Source: Selenomonas sp. oral taxon 920 (GTDB lineage: Bacteria; Bacillota; Negativicutes; Selenomonadales; Selenomonadaceae). Taken from it: a stretch of DNA of 64,000 bases. Positions within the stretch are counted from its first letter, which is position 1. Each line of letters opens with the position of its first letter. The position numbers and the translations under genes are program-made. The stretch covers positions 1,828,501-1,892,500 of the forward strand of contig NZ_CP017042.1 of NCBI RefSeq assembly GCF_001717585.1, written 5' to 3'. This document shows, in pieces, positions 26,200 to 37,547 of the stretch. Under the pieces are notes generated by a model. The model ran no database searches and had not been told where the DNA came from. It worked only from the letters and a program-made list of their open reading frames with translations.

Positions 26200-26418
26200 C
26201 TATTTGAAGCGATATGTAATACGTCCACGCGTCAGATCGTACGGGGTGAGTTCGATGGTTACCTTGTCGCCCGGCAGAATACGGATGAAGTTCATGCGTA
26301 TCTTTCCGGAAACATGAGCCAGGACGACGTGTCCGTTCTCAAGTTCGACCTGGAACATCGCATTGGGAAGCTTCTCGACGACTCTTCCCTCTACCTCGAT
26401 GACATCCTGTTTTGACAT
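26200..26418 (-). CDS. infA: Translation initiation factor IF-1
   Basis: A 72-residue IF-1 with the OB-fold opening [19 protein letters not shown] and the ending [15 protein letters not shown]. It blocks the A site during initiation. It lies 18 bases after adk; the methionine aminopeptidase gene that often stands between them is absent. Confidence 0.98.
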   Translation of the reverse strand: MSKQDVIEVEGRVVEKLPNAMFQVELENGHVVLAHVSGKIRMNFIRILPGDKVTIELTPYDLTRGRITYRFK

Positions 26419-26436
26419 ACTTCCCTTTCGCTCCTT

Positions 26437-27087
<651 letters not shown>

Positions 27088-27100
27088 CTATCTCCTTACG

Positions 27101-28360
27101 TTATTTCATAAAGCCTTCGTAGTGACGCATAACAACCATCGACTCGATCTGCTTCATCGTCTGGAGGGCAACGCCCACGACGATGAGGAGAGCTGTGCCG
27201 CCGAAGTACACGCCCTGAATATTCGTCGCGCCCGCCACCATATTGGGGAGAACTGCGATGAATGCGAGGAAGAATGCCCCCGCGAGCGTGATGCGCGTCA
27301 GCACGTAGTCAAGATAGTCGGCCGTCGCCTGTCCGGGGCGAAGCCCCGGCACAAAGCCGCCGTATTTCTTGAGATTGTCTGCCATATCCGGAATCTTCAC
27401 TGTCACCGACGTATAGAAGTAGGTGAAGAAGATGATCATGAGCACATAAAGCGTTGTCTGGAGTGGTTTCCCCCACTCGAGATACGCCGCTGCGGTCTTA
27501 ACCCACGGTACGTCGATGAACTGTGCGACCGTAATCGGGAACATCAGCACCGACGAGGCGAAGATGATCGGGATAACGCCCGCCTGATTCACCTTGAACG
27601 GGATGTGGCTCGAATGTCCGCTCGTTCCCACGCGCCCGCCGACAAGCCGTTTTGCATACGTAATCGGCACGCGGCGGAAGCCCGTTTCGATGTGGATGAC
27701 AAAGACGATCATCGCAAGCGCAATGACGGCAAATGCGAAGACGCTGAAGTAGCTGATCGTACCCGCCTTGACGTAGGCGTAGATCGTGCCGATGTTCTTC
27801 GGCAGTGCGGCAACGATACCGGCAAAGATAATCAGAGAGATTCCATTGCCGACACCGTTCGCCGTGATCTGCTCGCCCAGCCACATGAGAAAGACTGTGC
27901 CTGCAGTGAGCGTGATCGCGATGATGAGGATGTTCACGGGATTGGGGTTGAGGATCGCACTCTTCAGACCGATCGACATGCCGATTGCCTGAAAGAACGC
28001 GAGTGCAACCGTAAGATACCGCGTGACCTTCGTCGTCTTCTTCTGCCCCTCTGCACCCTCCTTCGACCACTGCTCGAGCGTCGGAACGACGACATTGAGC
28101 AGCTGAATGATGATGGCTGCGTTGATGTAGGGCGTAATACTCATCGCAAAGACGGAGAATTTACTGAACGCTCCGCCCGAGAAAAGGTCGAGCAGTCCGA
28201 ACAGGGTTCCCTGTGCGAAGAGCTGCTCGATCGCCGTCGGATCGACGCCGGGCACGGGGATGTGCGTCCCCATGCGGAACACGGCAAACATGATGAGTGT
28301 AAATACAATCTTCTGCCGCAGTTCCGGGATCTGAAAGATGTTTCCAAGGGCTTGGAGCAC
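27101..28360 (-). CDS. secY: Protein translocase channel subunit SecY
   Basis: A 419-residue SecY with about ten transmembrane helices. Plug and pore elements begin near VPGVDPTAIEQLF; the cytoplasmic loops include GQKKTTKVTRYLTV and the late FVPGLRPGQATADYL. It forms the SecYEG channel in the inner membrane, which the exported TpsA and TpsB of this window must use. It follows rplO by one base. Confidence 0.98.
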   Translation of the reverse strand: MLQALGNIFQIPELRQKIVFTLIMFAVFRMGTHIPVPGVDPTAIEQLFAQGTLFGLLDLFSGGAFSKFSVFAMSITPYINAAIIIQLLNVVVPTLEQWSKEGAEGQKKTTKVTRYLTVALAFFQAIGMSIGLKSAILNPNPVNILIIAITLTAGTVFLMWLGEQITANGVGNGISLIIFAGIVAALPKNIGTIYAYVKAGTISYFSVFAFAVIALAMIVFVIHIETGFRRVPITYAKRLVGGRVGTSGHSSHIPFKVNQAGVIPIIFASSVLMFPITVAQFIDVPWVKTAAAYLEWGKPLQTTLYVLMIIFFTYFYTSVTVKIPDMADNLKKYGGFVPGLRPGQATADYLDYVLTRITLAGAFFLAFIAVLPNMVAGATNIQGVYFGGTALLIVVGVALQTMKQIESMVVMRHYEGFMK

Positions 28361-28361
28361 C

Positions 28362-28805
28362 TTAGATCACCTCGACTTTGCCGCCTGCCGCTGCAATTTT
28401 CTCCGCCGCGCCCTGCGTAAAGCCCTGAGCGCGTACGGTGAGATTCTTTGCCGTGAGCTCGCCATCGCCGAGAATGCGGATGCCGTCACGGACGTTCTTC
28501 AGGATGCCCACCTCGATGAGTGCAACGGGGTCAACCGTCGCACCGTCCTCGAAGCAGTTCAGGCTTCCAACGTTCACCTCAGCAAAGGTCTTTGCCCAGA
28601 TGTTCTTGAAGCCGCGCTTCGGGAGACGACGGTAGAGAGGCATCTGACCGCCCTCAAAACCGCTGCGGACACCGCCGCCGGCACGGGATTTCTGTCCCTT
28701 CATGCCGCGCGTCGAGGTCTTGCCCATGCCGGAGCCGATGCCGCGTCCGACGCGCTTGGACGTCTTACGCGAGCCCTCAGCCGGCTGTAATTCATGCAGT
28801 TTCAT
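28362..28805 (-). CDS. rplO: 50S ribosomal protein L15
   Basis: A 147-residue L15 opening [20 protein letters not shown] with the glycine-rich [20 protein letters not shown] segment. The start at 28805 is the family-typical one; a longer upstream frame is an artefact reading into rpmD. Confidence 0.97.
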   Translation of the reverse strand: MKLHELQPAEGSRKTSKRVGRGIGSGMGKTSTRGMKGQKSRAGGGVRSGFEGGQMPLYRRLPKRGFKNIWAKTFAEVNVGSLNCFEDGATVDPVALIEVGILKNVRDGIRILGDGELTAKNLTVRAQGFTQGAAEKIAAAGGKVEVI

Positions 28806-28824
28806 AGATGTTTGCCTCCCCTCT

Positions 28825-29010
28825 TCAGTCTGCAATCTCTTCCACCGTGATGAGGTGGGAGACCTTGTGAAGCTGCCCACGCACGGCGGGCGTGTCGGGA
28901 AGCTCGGTAACGGAGTTGCGCTTGCGCAGTCCGAGCGATTTCACAGTCTTGCGCTGCGTCTCAGGACGACCGATCAAGCTGCGTGTCAGCGTTACTCTGA
29001 CTTTTGCCAT
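28825..29010 (-). CDS. rpmD: 50S ribosomal protein L30
   Basis: A 61-residue L30 with the family core [20 protein letters not shown] and an ending [11 protein letters not shown]. Located between rpsE and rplO as in most bacteria. Confidence 0.97.
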   Translation of the reverse strand: MAKVRVTLTRSLIGRPETQRKTVKSLGLRKRNSVTELPDTPAVRGQLHKVSHLITVEEIAD

Positions 29011-29025
29011 GTTCGTTCCTCCTTA

Positions 29026-29532
29026 TCAGCCAAAAATCTCGCGCACGGTCTTGCCGCGGAGTGCTGCCACATCGGCGGGGTTCTTGAGGCCGATGAGACC
29101 TTCCATCGTCGCGCGAACCATGTTGTTCGGGTTGGACGTGCCGAGCGACTTCGTGAGGATATCACGCACGCCCGCGAGCTCGAGCACCGCACGCGCAGGG
29201 CCGCCGGCGATGACGCCGGTACCTTTGGCAGCGGGCTTCAGGAGCACGCGGCCGGCACCGAAGATGCCCGTGATCTCATGCGGGATCGTGCGCTCGTCGC
29301 GCAGCGGAACCTCGATCAGGCTCTTCTTTGCATCCTCGACGCCCTTGCGGATTGCCTCGGGTACCTCAGCAGCCTTACCCATGCCGAAGCCGACCTTGCC
29401 CTTCTTGTTGCCGACGACAACAAGTGCGCTGAAGGAGGAGCGTCGGCCGCCCTTGACAACCTTCGATACGCGGTTGATGAACACGACACGCTCCTCGAAC
29501 TCCGGCGTCTCGTTTTCGTTATGTCTAGCCAT
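29026..29532 (-). CDS. rpsE: 30S ribosomal protein S5
   Basis: A 168-residue S5 with the double-stranded-RNA-binding fold beginning [19 protein letters not shown] and the [16 protein letters not shown] loop. It contributes to decoding accuracy at the mRNA entry site. Confidence 0.98.
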   Translation of the reverse strand: MARHNENETPEFEERVVFINRVSKVVKGGRRSSFSALVVVGNKKGKVGFGMGKAAEVPEAIRKGVEDAKKSLIEVPLRDERTIPHEITGIFGAGRVLLKPAAKGTGVIAGGPARAVLELAGVRDILTKSLGTSNPNNMVRATMEGLIGLKNPADVAALRGKTVREIFG

Positions 29533-29544
29533 GCTTTCCCTCCT

Positions 29545-29904
29545 TTAGAATTTCAGGCCCGCTTCGCGTGCCGCCTCAGCAAGAGCAGCGACGCGGCCAT
29601 GATAGATGTAGCCGCCGCGGTCGAAGACGACCTCGGTGATGCCCTTTTCAAGAGCCTTCTTCGCAACAGCAGTGCCGATCGCCTTTGCTGCCTCGACATT
29701 TCCGCCGTACTGGGAGAAGTCCTTGTCCTTGGAGCTCGCGGAGACGAGCGTCACGCCCTTTTCATCATCGATGATCTGTGCGTAGATGTTCTTCAGGCTG
29801 CGGAATACATTGAGGCGCGGTCGAGCCGCAGTGCCCGCAATGTGATTGCGCACGCGCAGATGGCGCTTCTGGCGCGCCTTATTCTTATCCTGCTTGATAA
29901 GCAC
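29545..29904 (-). CDS. rplR: 50S ribosomal protein L18
   Basis: A 119-residue L18 with [19 protein letters not shown] and the C-terminal [19 protein letters not shown]. It carries 5S rRNA to the large subunit. Confidence 0.98.
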   Translation of the reverse strand: MLIKQDKNKARQKRHLRVRNHIAGTAARPRLNVFRSLKNIYAQIIDDEKGVTLVSASSKDKDFSQYGGNVEAAKAIGTAVAKKALEKGITEVVFDRGGYIYHGRVAALAEAAREAGLKF

Positions 29905-29925
29905 AGTGTGTCACTCCTCTCCTTC

Positions 29926-30477
29926 TTATTTCTTGCCCTTCGCGCCGGCTTTGCCTTCCTTGCGGCGGATATGCTCTCCGGCGTACTTGATGCCCTTGCC
30001 CTTGTACGGCTCCGGCTCACGATGTGCACGGATCTCAGCTGCAGTCTGACCGACGACTTCCTTGTTGATGCCGGAGATCGTGATGACCGTAGCAGAGGGG
30101 CACTCAAACGTGATGCCCTCGGGCGGCTCAACGACAACGGGATGCGAGAAGCCAAGCGAGAGATTGAGGTTCTTGCCCTGCTTTGCCGCACGATAGCCGA
30201 CGCCGCTGATCTCAAGGGTCTTCGTGAAGCCTTCCGACACGCCGACCACCATGTTGTTGATGAGCGTACGGGAAAGGCCGTGGAGCGACCTGTGCATTTT
30301 ATCGTCCGAAGGACGGGTGACGGTTACGACACCTTCCTCGACGGTTATTTTCATATCCGGATGGATCTCGCGCGAAAGCTCGCCCTTCGGGCCCTTCACT
30401 TTCACGAGATTATCCGCACCGACCGTGACGGTAACGCCAGACGGAATGTGAATCGGTGCTCTTCCAATTCTTGACAT
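29926..30477 (-). CDS. rplF: 50S ribosomal protein L6
   Basis: A 183-residue L6, opening [17 protein letters not shown], with the two L6 domains and the ending [20 protein letters not shown] that contacts the sarcin-ricin region. Confidence 0.98.
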   Translation of the reverse strand: MSRIGRAPIHIPSGVTVTVGADNLVKVKGPKGELSREIHPDMKITVEEGVVTVTRPSDDKMHRSLHGLSRTLINNMVVGVSEGFTKTLEISGVGYRAAKQGKNLNLSLGFSHPVVVEPPEGITFECPSATVITISGINKEVVGQTAAEIRAHREPEPYKGKGIKYAGEHIRRKEGKAGAKGKK

Positions 30478-30499
30478 TGTTACACCTCCTGCCTGTGCA

Positions 30500-30898
30500 T
30501 TACCATACGAATGCGAGAACTTCGCCGCCGAGCCCCGCCTTGCGTGCGTCCTTGTCGCTCATGATCCCCTTCGACGTGGAGATCACAGAGATACCGAGGC
30601 CGCCGTAGACACGCGGGAGCGCATCGTGCTTTGCATACTGACGAAGTCCGGGCTTGGAAACGCGCTTCAGACCGGAGATAACATGCTCACGCTTAGCTCC
30701 ATACTTCAGCGTGACGGTGAGAACGCCCTGCTTGCCGTCCTCCTGGAAGGAGTAGTCCTTGATGAAGCCTTCCTTTTTCAAGACCTCGGCGATTGCCGTC
30801 TTGACCTTCGACCCAGGGATCGCGACGCTCTCGTGGTAGACCGAGTTCGCGTTGCGGATGCGGGTCAGCATATCTGCAATAGGATCAGTCATTGCCAT
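30500..30898 (-). CDS. rpsH: 30S ribosomal protein S8
   Basis: A 132-residue S8 with [16 protein letters not shown] at the start and [20 protein letters not shown] near the end. In other bacteria S8 represses the spc operon by binding its mRNA. The ATG at 30898 gives an extra MA compared with the classic start. Confidence 0.98.
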   Translation of the reverse strand: MAMTDPIADMLTRIRNANSVYHESVAIPGSKVKTAIAEVLKKEGFIKDYSFQEDGKQGVLTVTLKYGAKREHVISGLKRVSKPGLRQYAKHDALPRVYGGLGISVISTSKGIMSDKDARKAGLGGEVLAFVW

Positions 30899-30928
30899 GA
30901 ATCGATATCCTCCTTTTTGCTATCTTTA

Positions 30929-31114
30929 TTACCAGCTTGCCTTCGTTACACCAGGGATGGCGCCCTTGTAACTCTGCTCACGGAAGCAGATACGGCACAT
31001 ATCGAACTTGCGGATGTAGCCGTGCGGACGTCCGCAAATCTTGCAGCGGTTGTACTTGCGTGTCGAGAACTTGGGCTCTTTGCTCCACTTCTCAATCATT
31101 GCCTTCTTTGCCAC
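30929..31114 (-). CDS. rpsN: 30S ribosomal protein S14, zinc-binding type Z
   Basis: A 61-residue S14 of the short, zinc-binding form, with the two pairs CKIC (about residues 24-27) and CRIC (40-43). The start is a GTG ([10 protein letters not shown]) with a GGAGG-like site upstream; a longer frame upstream runs into rplE. Confidence 0.96.
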   Translation of the reverse strand: MAKKAMIEKWSKEPKFSTRKYNRCKICGRPHGYIRKFDMCRICFREQSYKGAIPGVTKASW

Positions 31115-31133
31115 AGTTGTTCCTCCTTGTTCG

Positions 31134-31673
31134 TTACGCGCGGAACGGCATACCCATGAGACGCAGGAGCTCTTTTGCCTCTTCGTCCGTATGCGCACTC
31201 GTAACGATGACGATGTTCATGCCGCGAATCTTGTCGATCTTGTCGTAGTCAATTTCAGGGAAAATGAGCTGCTCGCGCAGACCCACAGCGTAGTTGCCGC
31301 GGCCGTCGAACGCCTTCTCGCTGACACCGCGAAAATCGCGGACGCGCGGAAGTGCGACATTCATGAACTTGTCGAGGAACTGATACATACGCGTGCCGCG
31401 CAGCGTAACCTTGCAGCCAATCGGCATGCCCTCGCGGAGCTTCCACGCAGCAAGCGACTTCTTCGCACGCGTGAGCTGGGGCTTCTGCCCTGCGATGGCG
31501 GTGAGATCCGTCACTGCAGCATCGAGTGCCTTCGGATTGCCGACCGCTTCGCCGACGCCCATGTTGATGATGACCTTCTCGACCTTCGGGAGCTGCATGA
31601 CATTCTTATAGCCGAACTTTTCCGTCAGCGCCGGCGCAACTTCCTTCTGATACTTTTCCTTGAGTCTTTCCAC
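31134..31673 (-). CDS. rplE: 50S ribosomal protein L5
   Basis: A 179-residue L5, with [20 protein letters not shown] and the ending [16 protein letters not shown]. It binds 5S rRNA and touches P-site tRNA. Confidence 0.98.
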   Translation of the reverse strand: MERLKEKYQKEVAPALTEKFGYKNVMQLPKVEKVIINMGVGEAVGNPKALDAAVTDLTAIAGQKPQLTRAKKSLAAWKLREGMPIGCKVTLRGTRMYQFLDKFMNVALPRVRDFRGVSEKAFDGRGNYAVGLREQLIFPEIDYDKIDKIRGMNIVIVTSAHTDEEAKELLRLMGMPFRA

Positions 31674-31700
31674 TTTGCGTATTCCTCCTTTCCGCTAATC

Positions 31701-32027
31701 TTACTGCTCGATCGGCTCGCCGCACTTCTTGCAGGCGCGCACCTTGCGCTCGCCGACGATGCGGTGTGCAACGCGCGTCGCCTTGCCGCACGCAGGGCAG
31801 ACGAGCTGCACCTTCGATGCGAACAGCGGTGCTTCCTTCGTGATGATCCCGCCCTGGGGCGCGCTCTGGCTCGGCTTCGTGTGACGCTTTACCTTGTTGA
31901 CGCCCTCAACGACGACCTTGCCCTTCTTTGGCTGAGCCTCAATGACCTTGCCCTGCTTTCCCTTATCCTTGCCGGAAAGAACGACGACCGTATCGCCCTT
32001 CTTGACGTTCAGTTTTGCCAGCGACAA
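31701..32027 (-). CDS. rplX: 50S ribosomal protein L24
   Basis: A 108-residue L24 with the KOW motif [20 protein letters not shown] and a C-terminal CPACG...CKKCG zinc-ribbon pair. It starts assembly of the large subunit. Confidence 0.97.
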   Translation of the reverse strand: MSLAKLNVKKGDTVVVLSGKDKGKQGKVIEAQPKKGKVVVEGVNKVKRHTKPSQSAPQGGIITKEAPLFASKVQLVCPACGKATRVAHRIVGERKVRACKKCGEPIEQ

Positions 32028-32042
32028 AATAACACCTCCTCC

Positions 32043-32411
32043 TTAAAGAACTTCGGGAGCGAGCGAGACGATCTTCATGAAATCCTTCTCGCGCAGCTCG
32101 CGTGCGACAGGTCCAAAAATACGCGTTCCGCGCGGCGTGTGGTCGTCCTTGATGATGACGGCCGCGTTCTCGTCGAAGCGGATGTAGGAACCGTCCGGAC
32201 GGCGCAGGCCCTTGACGCTGCGAACGACAACCGCCTTGACGACATCGCCCTTTTTCACCGTGCCGCCCGGCGCTGCCGCCTTGACGGAGGCGACAATAAC
32301 ATCGCCGATGTTGGCATACTTGCGGTACGAACCGCCCAGTACGCGAATGCAGAGGATTTCCTTCGCTCCTGTGTTATCGCCGACATTCAGGATTGTTTCC
32401 TGCTGTATCAT
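32043..32411 (-). CDS. rplN: 50S ribosomal protein L14
   Basis: A 122-residue L14, with [20 protein letters not shown] and the ending [12 protein letters not shown], both typical. It forms part of the intersubunit bridge and the silencing-factor site. Confidence 0.98.
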   Translation of the reverse strand: MIQQETILNVGDNTGAKEILCIRVLGGSYRKYANIGDVIVASVKAAAPGGTVKKGDVVKAVVVRSVKGLRRPDGSYIRFDENAAVIIKDDHTPRGTRIFGPVARELREKDFMKIVSLAPEVL

Positions 32412-32426
32412 TGATCCTCTTCCTCC

Positions 32427-32684
32427 TTACTTCGCGCGCTCGACGACTTCGACCACGCGCCAGCGCTTCGTCTTCGAGAGCGGGCGCGTCTCCATGATGG
32501 ATACACGGTCGCCGACGTGCGCGTCATTCTTCTCGTCATGCGCGTGGAACTTCACCGTCTTCTTAACCGGCTTCTTATACATCTTGTGCTGTTCGAGCTC
32601 CTCGACAGCAACGACAACAGTCTTGTCCATCTTGTCGGACACGACCTTGCCGATTCTCACTTTGCGTACGTTTCTATCGCTCAT
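32427..32684 (-). CDS. rpsQ: 30S ribosomal protein S17
   Basis: An 85-residue S17 OB-fold protein: [20 protein letters not shown] and the late [19 protein letters not shown] used the ATG at 32684; the in-frame extension upstream is not family-like. Confidence 0.97.
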   Translation of the reverse strand: MSDRNVRKVRIGKVVSDKMDKTVVVAVEELEQHKMYKKPVKKTVKFHAHDEKNDAHVGDRVSIMETRPLSKTKRWRVVEVVERAK

Positions 32685-32735
32685 GTGTATATGAGCCTCC
32701 TTCCTGCGTATCAATAAAATGTCCGCAACTTAGAT

Positions 32736-32927
32736 TTAGGCGTTTGCCTGCTCACGCTGAATGGTCTTGATGCGGGCAATCGTCTTCTTTACGTCCTTGA
32801 TACGCATCGGGTTATCGAGCTGTCCGGTGGCGTGCTGGAAACGGAGGCCAAAGAGCTCTTCCTTGAGCGACGCGAGTTTTTCCTTGAGCTCGTCGGCACT
32901 CATGCCGCGGATCTCATCAACCTTCAT
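32736..32927 (-). CDS. rpmC: 50S ribosomal protein L29
   Basis: A 63-residue two-helix protein with [20 protein letters not shown] and [12 protein letters not shown]. It overlaps the end of rplP by 11 bases, suggesting coupled translation. Confidence 0.97.
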   Translation of the reverse strand: MKVDEIRGMSADELKEKLASLKEELFGLRFQHATGQLDNPMRIKDVKKTIARIKTIQREQANA

Positions 32928-33354
32928 TCACTTCACCGCCCTCTACTTCTTCGCGTACGACGAACTTCGTCTTGATCGGGAGCTTGTGTCCTGCGAGGCG
33001 CATTGCCTCTGCCGCAACGTCGCGTGCCACGCCGTCCATCTCAAAGAGGACGCGGCCGGGCTTGACGACGGCGACCCAGTACTCGGGCGAGCCCTTGCCG
33101 GAACCCATGCGGGTCTCCGCCGGCTTTGCCGTGACCGGCTTGTCCGGGAAAATCTTGATCCAGACCTTGCCGCCGCGCTTGATGTAACGCGTCATTGCGA
33201 TACGTGCAGCCTCGATCTGGCGGTTCGTAATCCATGCCGGCTCCAGAGCGACGAGACCGTACTGGCCATGGCTGACCGTGTTGCCGCGCTGTGCCTTGCC
33301 CTTCATGCGTCCGCGGAACTGCTTGCGGTACTTAACGCGCTTTGGGAGTAACAT
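32917..33354 (-). CDS. rplP: 50S ribosomal protein L16
   Basis: A 145-residue L16, with [21 protein letters not shown], the [20 protein letters not shown] segment and [19 protein letters not shown]. It helps position tRNA at the A site. The ATG touches the rpsC stop. Confidence 0.98.
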   Translation of the reverse strand: MLLPKRVKYRKQFRGRMKGKAQRGNTVSHGQYGLVALEPAWITNRQIEAARIAMTRYIKRGGKVWIKIFPDKPVTAKPAETRMGSGKGSPEYWVAVVKPGRVLFEMDGVARDVAAEAMRLAGHKLPIKTKFVVREEVEGGEVNEG

Positions 33355-34025
33355 TACGCCTCGCTCCTTTCCTTACCGTTTTTCGGCTGATTCTTCTTGT
33401 CGGGGAGAACTTCGCCCTTGAAGATCCAGACCTTGATGCCGATGCGGCCGTAGGTCGTGTGTGCTTCGGCCGTTCCATAGTCGATGTCTGCACGCAGCGT
33501 GTGCAGGGGGATGCTGCCCTCGCGATAGGACTCGCGGCGTGCAATTTCTGCACCGCCGAGACGACCGCTGACTGCGATCTTGATGCCCTTCGCACCGAGG
33601 CGCATCGTGCGCCCGACCGCCTGTTTCATCGCACGGCGGAAGGCAATGCGGCGCTCAAGCTGGGCTGCAATGTTCTCTGCGACGAGCGTCGCGTCGAGAT
33701 CCGGCTGCTTGATCTCTGCAATATTGATGTCAACGCGCTTATCCGTGAGGGACTTGAGCCCCTCTTTGATCTGCTCGATGCCCGAGCCGCCGCGTCCAAT
33801 GACCATACCCGGCTTTGCCGTATGGATCGTGAGCTTCAGGCGGTTCTTGCTGCGCTCCGTCTCCACGCGGGGAACACCTGCGGTCTGGAGGCTCTTCTTG
33901 AGGTAATCACGAATTTTGATATCCTCGTGCAGATTCTGCGCGAAATCCTTGTCTGCATACCAGCGGGCATCCCAATCCTTGACGATGCCAAGGCGAATGC
34001 CATGGGGATTTACTTTCTGACCCAA
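33354..34025 (-). CDS. rpsC: 30S ribosomal protein S3
   Basis: A 223-residue S3, opening [20 protein letters not shown], with the KH motif [16 protein letters not shown] and the C-terminal [20 protein letters not shown]. It lines the mRNA entry tunnel. Confidence 0.98.
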   Translation of the reverse strand: MGQKVNPHGIRLGIVKDWDARWYADKDFAQNLHEDIKIRDYLKKSLQTAGVPRVETERSKNRLKLTIHTAKPGMVIGRGGSGIEQIKEGLKSLTDKRVDINIAEIKQPDLDATLVAENIAAQLERRIAFRRAMKQAVGRTMRLGAKGIKIAVSGRLGGAEIARRESYREGSIPLHTLRADIDYGTAEAHTTYGRIGIKVWIFKGEVLPDKKNQPKNGKERSEA

Positions 34026-34041
34026 ACTGTTTCCCTCCCTA

Positions 34042-34380
34042 TTACTTTTCGTTTACGGCAACCGTGATGTGGGACGTGTGCTTCAAAATCTTGAATGCCT
34101 GCCCGCGCGAGCGCGGGTGAATGCGCTTGAGCGTCGGTCCCTGGTCAACGAAAGCTGAGGAAATGAACAGTCGATCCACATCCATGTCAAAGTTGTTCTC
34201 CGCGTTTGCAACAGCAGAGCGGAGCACCTTCTCCACGGCGTCCGCGCCGACCTTCGGCGTGAACTTCAGGATCGCGAGAGCGTCAGCAACGCTCTTGCCG
34301 CGCACGAGGTTCATCACAATGCGAACCTTGCGCGGTGCGATACGGATGTATTTGGCGGTAGCCTTTACTTCCTGTGCCAC
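34042..34380 (-). CDS. rplV: 50S ribosomal protein L22
   Basis: A 112-residue L22 with [19 protein letters not shown] and the [19 protein letters not shown] loop that reaches the exit-tunnel constriction. Confidence 0.98.
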   Translation of the reverse strand: MAQEVKATAKYIRIAPRKVRIVMNLVRGKSVADALAILKFTPKVGADAVEKVLRSAVANAENNFDMDVDRLFISSAFVDQGPTLKRIHPRSRGQAFKILKHTSHITVAVNEK

Positions 34381-34398
34381 GAATCGTCCTCCTCTCTA

Positions 34399-34680
34399 TC
34401 AGCGCAGCGAGGTCTTGCGCTCTTCGCCCGCGTGACCCTTGAATGTACGTGTCGGCGCAAACTCGCCGAGCTTATGTCCGACCATATCCTCCGTGACGTA
34501 GACGGGGACATGCTTGCGTCCGTCGTGGACAGCGATCGTGTGGCCGACGAAATCTGGGAAGATCGTCGAGCTGCGCGACCATGTGCGCACAACCTTCTTC
34601 TCGTTCTTTTCGTTGAGCGCATCGATCTTCTTCATCAGGCTCTCTGCGACGAAAGGCCCTTTCTTAATCGATCTTGACAA
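34399..34680 (-). CDS. rpsS: 30S ribosomal protein S19
   Basis: A 93-residue S19: [20 protein letters not shown] at the start, then [22 protein letters not shown]. It binds the 30S head with S13. It follows an unusually long intergenic stretch with strong stems. Confidence 0.98.
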   Translation of the reverse strand: MSRSIKKGPFVAESLMKKIDALNEKNEKKVVRTWSRSSTIFPDFVGHTIAVHDGRKHVPVYVTEDMVGHKLGEFAPTRTFKGHAGEERKTSLR

Positions 34681-34694
34681 AGTTTTTCCTCCTT

Positions 34695-34795
34695 TCGCCG
34701 AACGCGATGCGGTTCGGCGATGGTTCTATCTGCAAGTTGCGGTGCTAATGCGGTTTCCTAGGGGACGCCCCCAAAGGGGCTATCCACAAAGCCGA
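34695..34795 (-). other. Structured rplB-rpsS spacer with two hairpins
   Basis: The 115-base gap between rplB and rpsS is long for this otherwise tightly packed cluster. On the minus strand it contains a GCCCC/GGGGC stem (34767-34780) and a perfect 9-bp stem TCGCCGAAC/GTTCGGCGA with an 8-base loop (34695-34720). The second ends right at the AAGGAGG of rpsS. No T tract follows, so termination is unlikely; control of rpsS translation or an mRNA-processing site is possible. Confidence 0.5.
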
Positions 34796-35623
34796 TTACT
34801 TACGGCGATGTACAATCAAGCGGTTCGACGCCTTCTTCTTGCGGCGCGTCTTCTTGCCCATCGCAATCTTGCCCCACTTCGTCATCGGGCTCTTGCGTCC
34901 GACCGGCGAACGGCCCTCGCCGCCGCCGTGCGGATGGTCGTTCGGGTTCATCGCAATACCGCGCGTCTCCGGACGACGTCCGAGCCAGCGGCTGCGGCCT
35001 GCCTTGCCGATGGTGATGTTCTCATGCTCGAGGTTGCCGACCTGCCCGATCGTCGCACGGCAGTTGATATGCACGCGGCGAATCTCGCCGGACGGCATAC
35101 GAAGGAGTGCGTAGTCGCCTTCCTTTGCCATGAGCTGTGCAGACGTGCCCGCACTGCGGACGAGCTGTGCGCCCTTGCCGATCTTCATCTCGACGGCATG
35201 GATAACCGTACCGAGCGGGATATTCTTAAGCGGAAGCGCGTTGCCCGGCTTGATGTCAGCCTCGGCACCCGATTCCACAACGTCGCCGACCTTCAGGCCG
35301 TTCGGCGCGAGGATGTAGCGCTTCTCGCCGTCTGCGTAGTTCAGGAGCGCAATGCGCGCGCTGCGGTTCGGATCGTATTCAATCGTCGCAACGCGGGCGG
35401 GGATGCCGTCCTTCGTACGCTTGAAGTCGATGATGCGATAGAGCCGCTTGTGACCGCCGCCGCGATGACGTACGGTCAGTTTGCCCTGCTGGTTGCGCCC
35501 GCCCGTCTTTGTCAGGCGGACGGTGAGGGACTTCTCCGGCTTGTCCGTTGTGATCTCATCGAAGGAAGAGACCGTCATGAAGCGTCTGCCGGCAGAATAC
35601 GGCTTAAAACTTTTTACTGCCAC
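34796..35623 (-). CDS. rplB: 50S ribosomal protein L2
   Basis: A 275-residue L2, opening [17 protein letters not shown], with the late [19 protein letters not shown] motif holding the conserved histidine near the peptidyl-transferase centre. Confidence 0.98.
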   Translation of the reverse strand: MAVKSFKPYSAGRRFMTVSSFDEITTDKPEKSLTVRLTKTGGRNQQGKLTVRHRGGGHKRLYRIIDFKRTKDGIPARVATIEYDPNRSARIALLNYADGEKRYILAPNGLKVGDVVESGAEADIKPGNALPLKNIPLGTVIHAVEMKIGKGAQLVRSAGTSAQLMAKEGDYALLRMPSGEIRRVHINCRATIGQVGNLEHENITIGKAGRSRWLGRRPETRGIAMNPNDHPHGGGEGRSPVGRKSPMTKWGKIAMGKKTRRKKKASNRLIVHRRK

Positions 35624-35643
35624 GTTCGTACCTCCCTTTCGTC

Positions 35644-35925
35644 TCAGCCTTCAAAGAACTCGATGGTCTCGCCCGGAGCGAGTTTCACGATGGCCTTCTT
35701 GTAGTCCGGGCGCTTGCCCTGCGTACGACCCATGCGCTTCTTCTTGCCGAGGACGTTGACCGTGTTGACCTTTGCGACCTTCACCTTGAAGATCTCCGAG
35801 ACCGCCTTTGCGATCTCGATCTTGTTCGCAGCCTTCGCAACGACGAAGACGTATTTGCCCTCAGCCATGAGCTGCGTCGTCCGCTCCGTGATGAGCGGTC
35901 GTACGAGAATATCACGTGCTTCCAT
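35644..35925 (-). CDS. rplW: 50S ribosomal protein L23
   Basis: A 93-residue L23 with [20 protein letters not shown] and [20 protein letters not shown]. It forms the docking site for trigger factor and SRP at the tunnel exit. It overlaps rplD (ATAA). Confidence 0.98.
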   Translation of the reverse strand: MEARDILVRPLITERTTQLMAEGKYVFVVAKAANKIEIAKAVSEIFKVKVAKVNTVNVLGKKKRMGRTQGKRPDYKKAIVKLAPGETIEFFEG

Positions 35926-36548
35926 TATGCGAATACCTCCTCGATACGGGTGATGGCATCCTTCGTAATGAAGAGCTTGTCGTGATGGAGAATGTCATAG
36001 ACATTGATTCCATTTGCCGTGATGGCTTTTACACCCGGAATATTGCTCGTCGAGCGCTCCACGTTCACAGCTTCGTCCGCCGTGATGAAGAGGCTCTTTG
36101 CATTCACGCCGAAATCGCTCAGGAGCTTCACGGCTGCCTTTGTCTTCGGTGCCTCGAAATCGAGCTGGTCGAGGACAATGAAGTCACCCGTGCGAACCTT
36201 GTCCGAGAGCGCGCACTTGAGGGCGAGACGACGCTGCTTGCGCGGCATCGTAAAGCCGTACTTGCGCGGATGCGGTCCAAAGACCGTACCGCCGCCGACC
36301 CACAGTGGACTGCGCGTCGAACCTGCACGGGCACGGCCCGTTCCCTTCTGACGCCATGGCTTGCGTCCGCCGCCGCGCACAAAACCGCGCGTCTTCGTGG
36401 CATGTGTGCCAAGGCGCTGCGATGCGAGCTGGAGGACGACCGCCTGATGAAGGAGGCCGGCATTCATTTCAACATTAAAGAACTCATCGTTCAGGCTGAT
36501 CTCGCCAACCTGGTTGTGCGACATATCATATACTGCTACATTCGCCAT
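35925..36548 (-). CDS. rplD: 50S ribosomal protein L4
   Basis: A 207-residue L4 with the long basic tunnel loop [20 protein letters not shown]. In several bacteria L4 also represses the S10 operon through the mRNA leader. Confidence 0.98.
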   Translation of the reverse strand: MANVAVYDMSHNQVGEISLNDEFFNVEMNAGLLHQAVVLQLASQRLGTHATKTRGFVRGGGRKPWRQKGTGRARAGSTRSPLWVGGGTVFGPHPRKYGFTMPRKQRRLALKCALSDKVRTGDFIVLDQLDFEAPKTKAAVKLLSDFGVNAKSLFITADEAVNVERSTSNIPGVKAITANGINVYDILHHDKLFITKDAITRIEEVFA

Positions 36549-36566
36549 GCTGCGATTCCCCCTTCC

Positions 36567-37220
36567 TTATTCTTTCGCTGCCTTTGCGGGCTTTACGGTA
36601 TCTTTGATTACGACGAATCCCTTCTTCGGGCCCGGAATCGCGCCCTTGATGAGGATGAGATTGCGGTCGGTGTCCACGCGGACAATCGTCAGGCGCTGCA
36701 CTGTGACACGCTCGCCTCCCATACGGCCGGGGAGCTTCTTGCCCTTGAGGACGCGCCCGCCGGGGCCGGAGATCATCGCACCTGTCGAGCCCGGCTCACG
36801 GTGCGACTTCGAGCCGTGCCCCATCGGGCCGCGCGCGAAGTTGTGACGCTTGATGCCGCCCGCGAACCCCTTGCCCTTGGACGTGCCGACCACATCGACA
36901 AGGTCGCCCGCAGCGAAGATGTCCACGCCGATCGTATCGCCTACATTATATTCCGAAGGAGCCGTGAGGCGCATCTCACGAATGAAGCGCACCGCCTTGA
37001 CGCCTGCCTTCTCAAAGTGCCCCTTGAGAGGCTTATTGACGTTCTTTTCCTTCACATCGCCGAACCCGATCTGCACAGCGTTGTAGCCGTCCGCCTCGTC
37101 GGTCTTGTTCTGCAGCACAAAGTTGTTGCCGGACTCAACGACCGTCACGGGAACGACGCGGCCTTCCTCTGTGAAGATCTGGGTCATGCCCAGTTTTCTT
37201 CCTAAAATAGCCTTAGCCAA
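36567..37220 (-). CDS. rplC: 50S ribosomal protein L3
   Basis: A 217-residue L3 with KAILGRKLGMTQIFTEEGRV and the NFARGPMGHGSKSHREPGST loop. I chose the TTG at 37220, which has AGGAGG eight bases upstream and gives the canonical (M)AKAILGRK start; a GTG three codons earlier is part of that ribosome site. Confidence 0.96.
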   Translation of the reverse strand: MAKAILGRKLGMTQIFTEEGRVVPVTVVESGNNFVLQNKTDEADGYNAVQIGFGDVKEKNVNKPLKGHFEKAGVKAVRFIREMRLTAPSEYNVGDTIGVDIFAAGDLVDVVGTSKGKGFAGGIKRHNFARGPMGHGSKSHREPGSTGAMISGPGGRVLKGKKLPGRMGGERVTVQRLTIVRVDTDRNLILIKGAIPGPKKGFVVIKDTVKPAKAAKE

Positions 37221-37235
37221 GGCTTCCACCTCCTA

Positions 37236-37547
37236 TTAGAGCTTAATCTCGATGTCAACGCCGGCAGGCAGATCGAGGCGCATGAGCGAGTCGACCGTCT
37301 TGTTCGTCGGCTGCAGGATGTCGATGAGGCGCTTGTGCGTACGCATCTCAAACTGCTCGCGCGAGTCCTTGTTGACATGCGGAGAACGAAGAATCGTGTA
37401 GACATTCTTCTCCGTCGGAAGTGGGATGGGCCCCGAGACCATTGCGCCCGTCTTCTTCGCGGTATCAACAATCTTTGCCGCGCTCTGATCGAGAGCCTTG
37501 TGGTCATAGGCCTTCAAACGAATTCTGATTTTCTGCTGTTTCGCCAA
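37236..37547 (-). CDS. rpsJ: 30S ribosomal protein S10
   Basis: A 103-residue S10 with [17 protein letters not shown] and the RRLIDIL-type C-terminal segment ([20 protein letters not shown]). It begins with TTG at 37547, preceded by GGAGG; the longer in-frame extension has no family support. First gene of the S10 block. Confidence 0.95.
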   Translation of the reverse strand: MAKQQKIRIRLKAYDHKALDQSAAKIVDTAKKTGAMVSGPIPLPTEKNVYTILRSPHVNKDSREQFEMRTHKRLIDILQPTNKTVDSLMRLDLPAGVDIEIKL

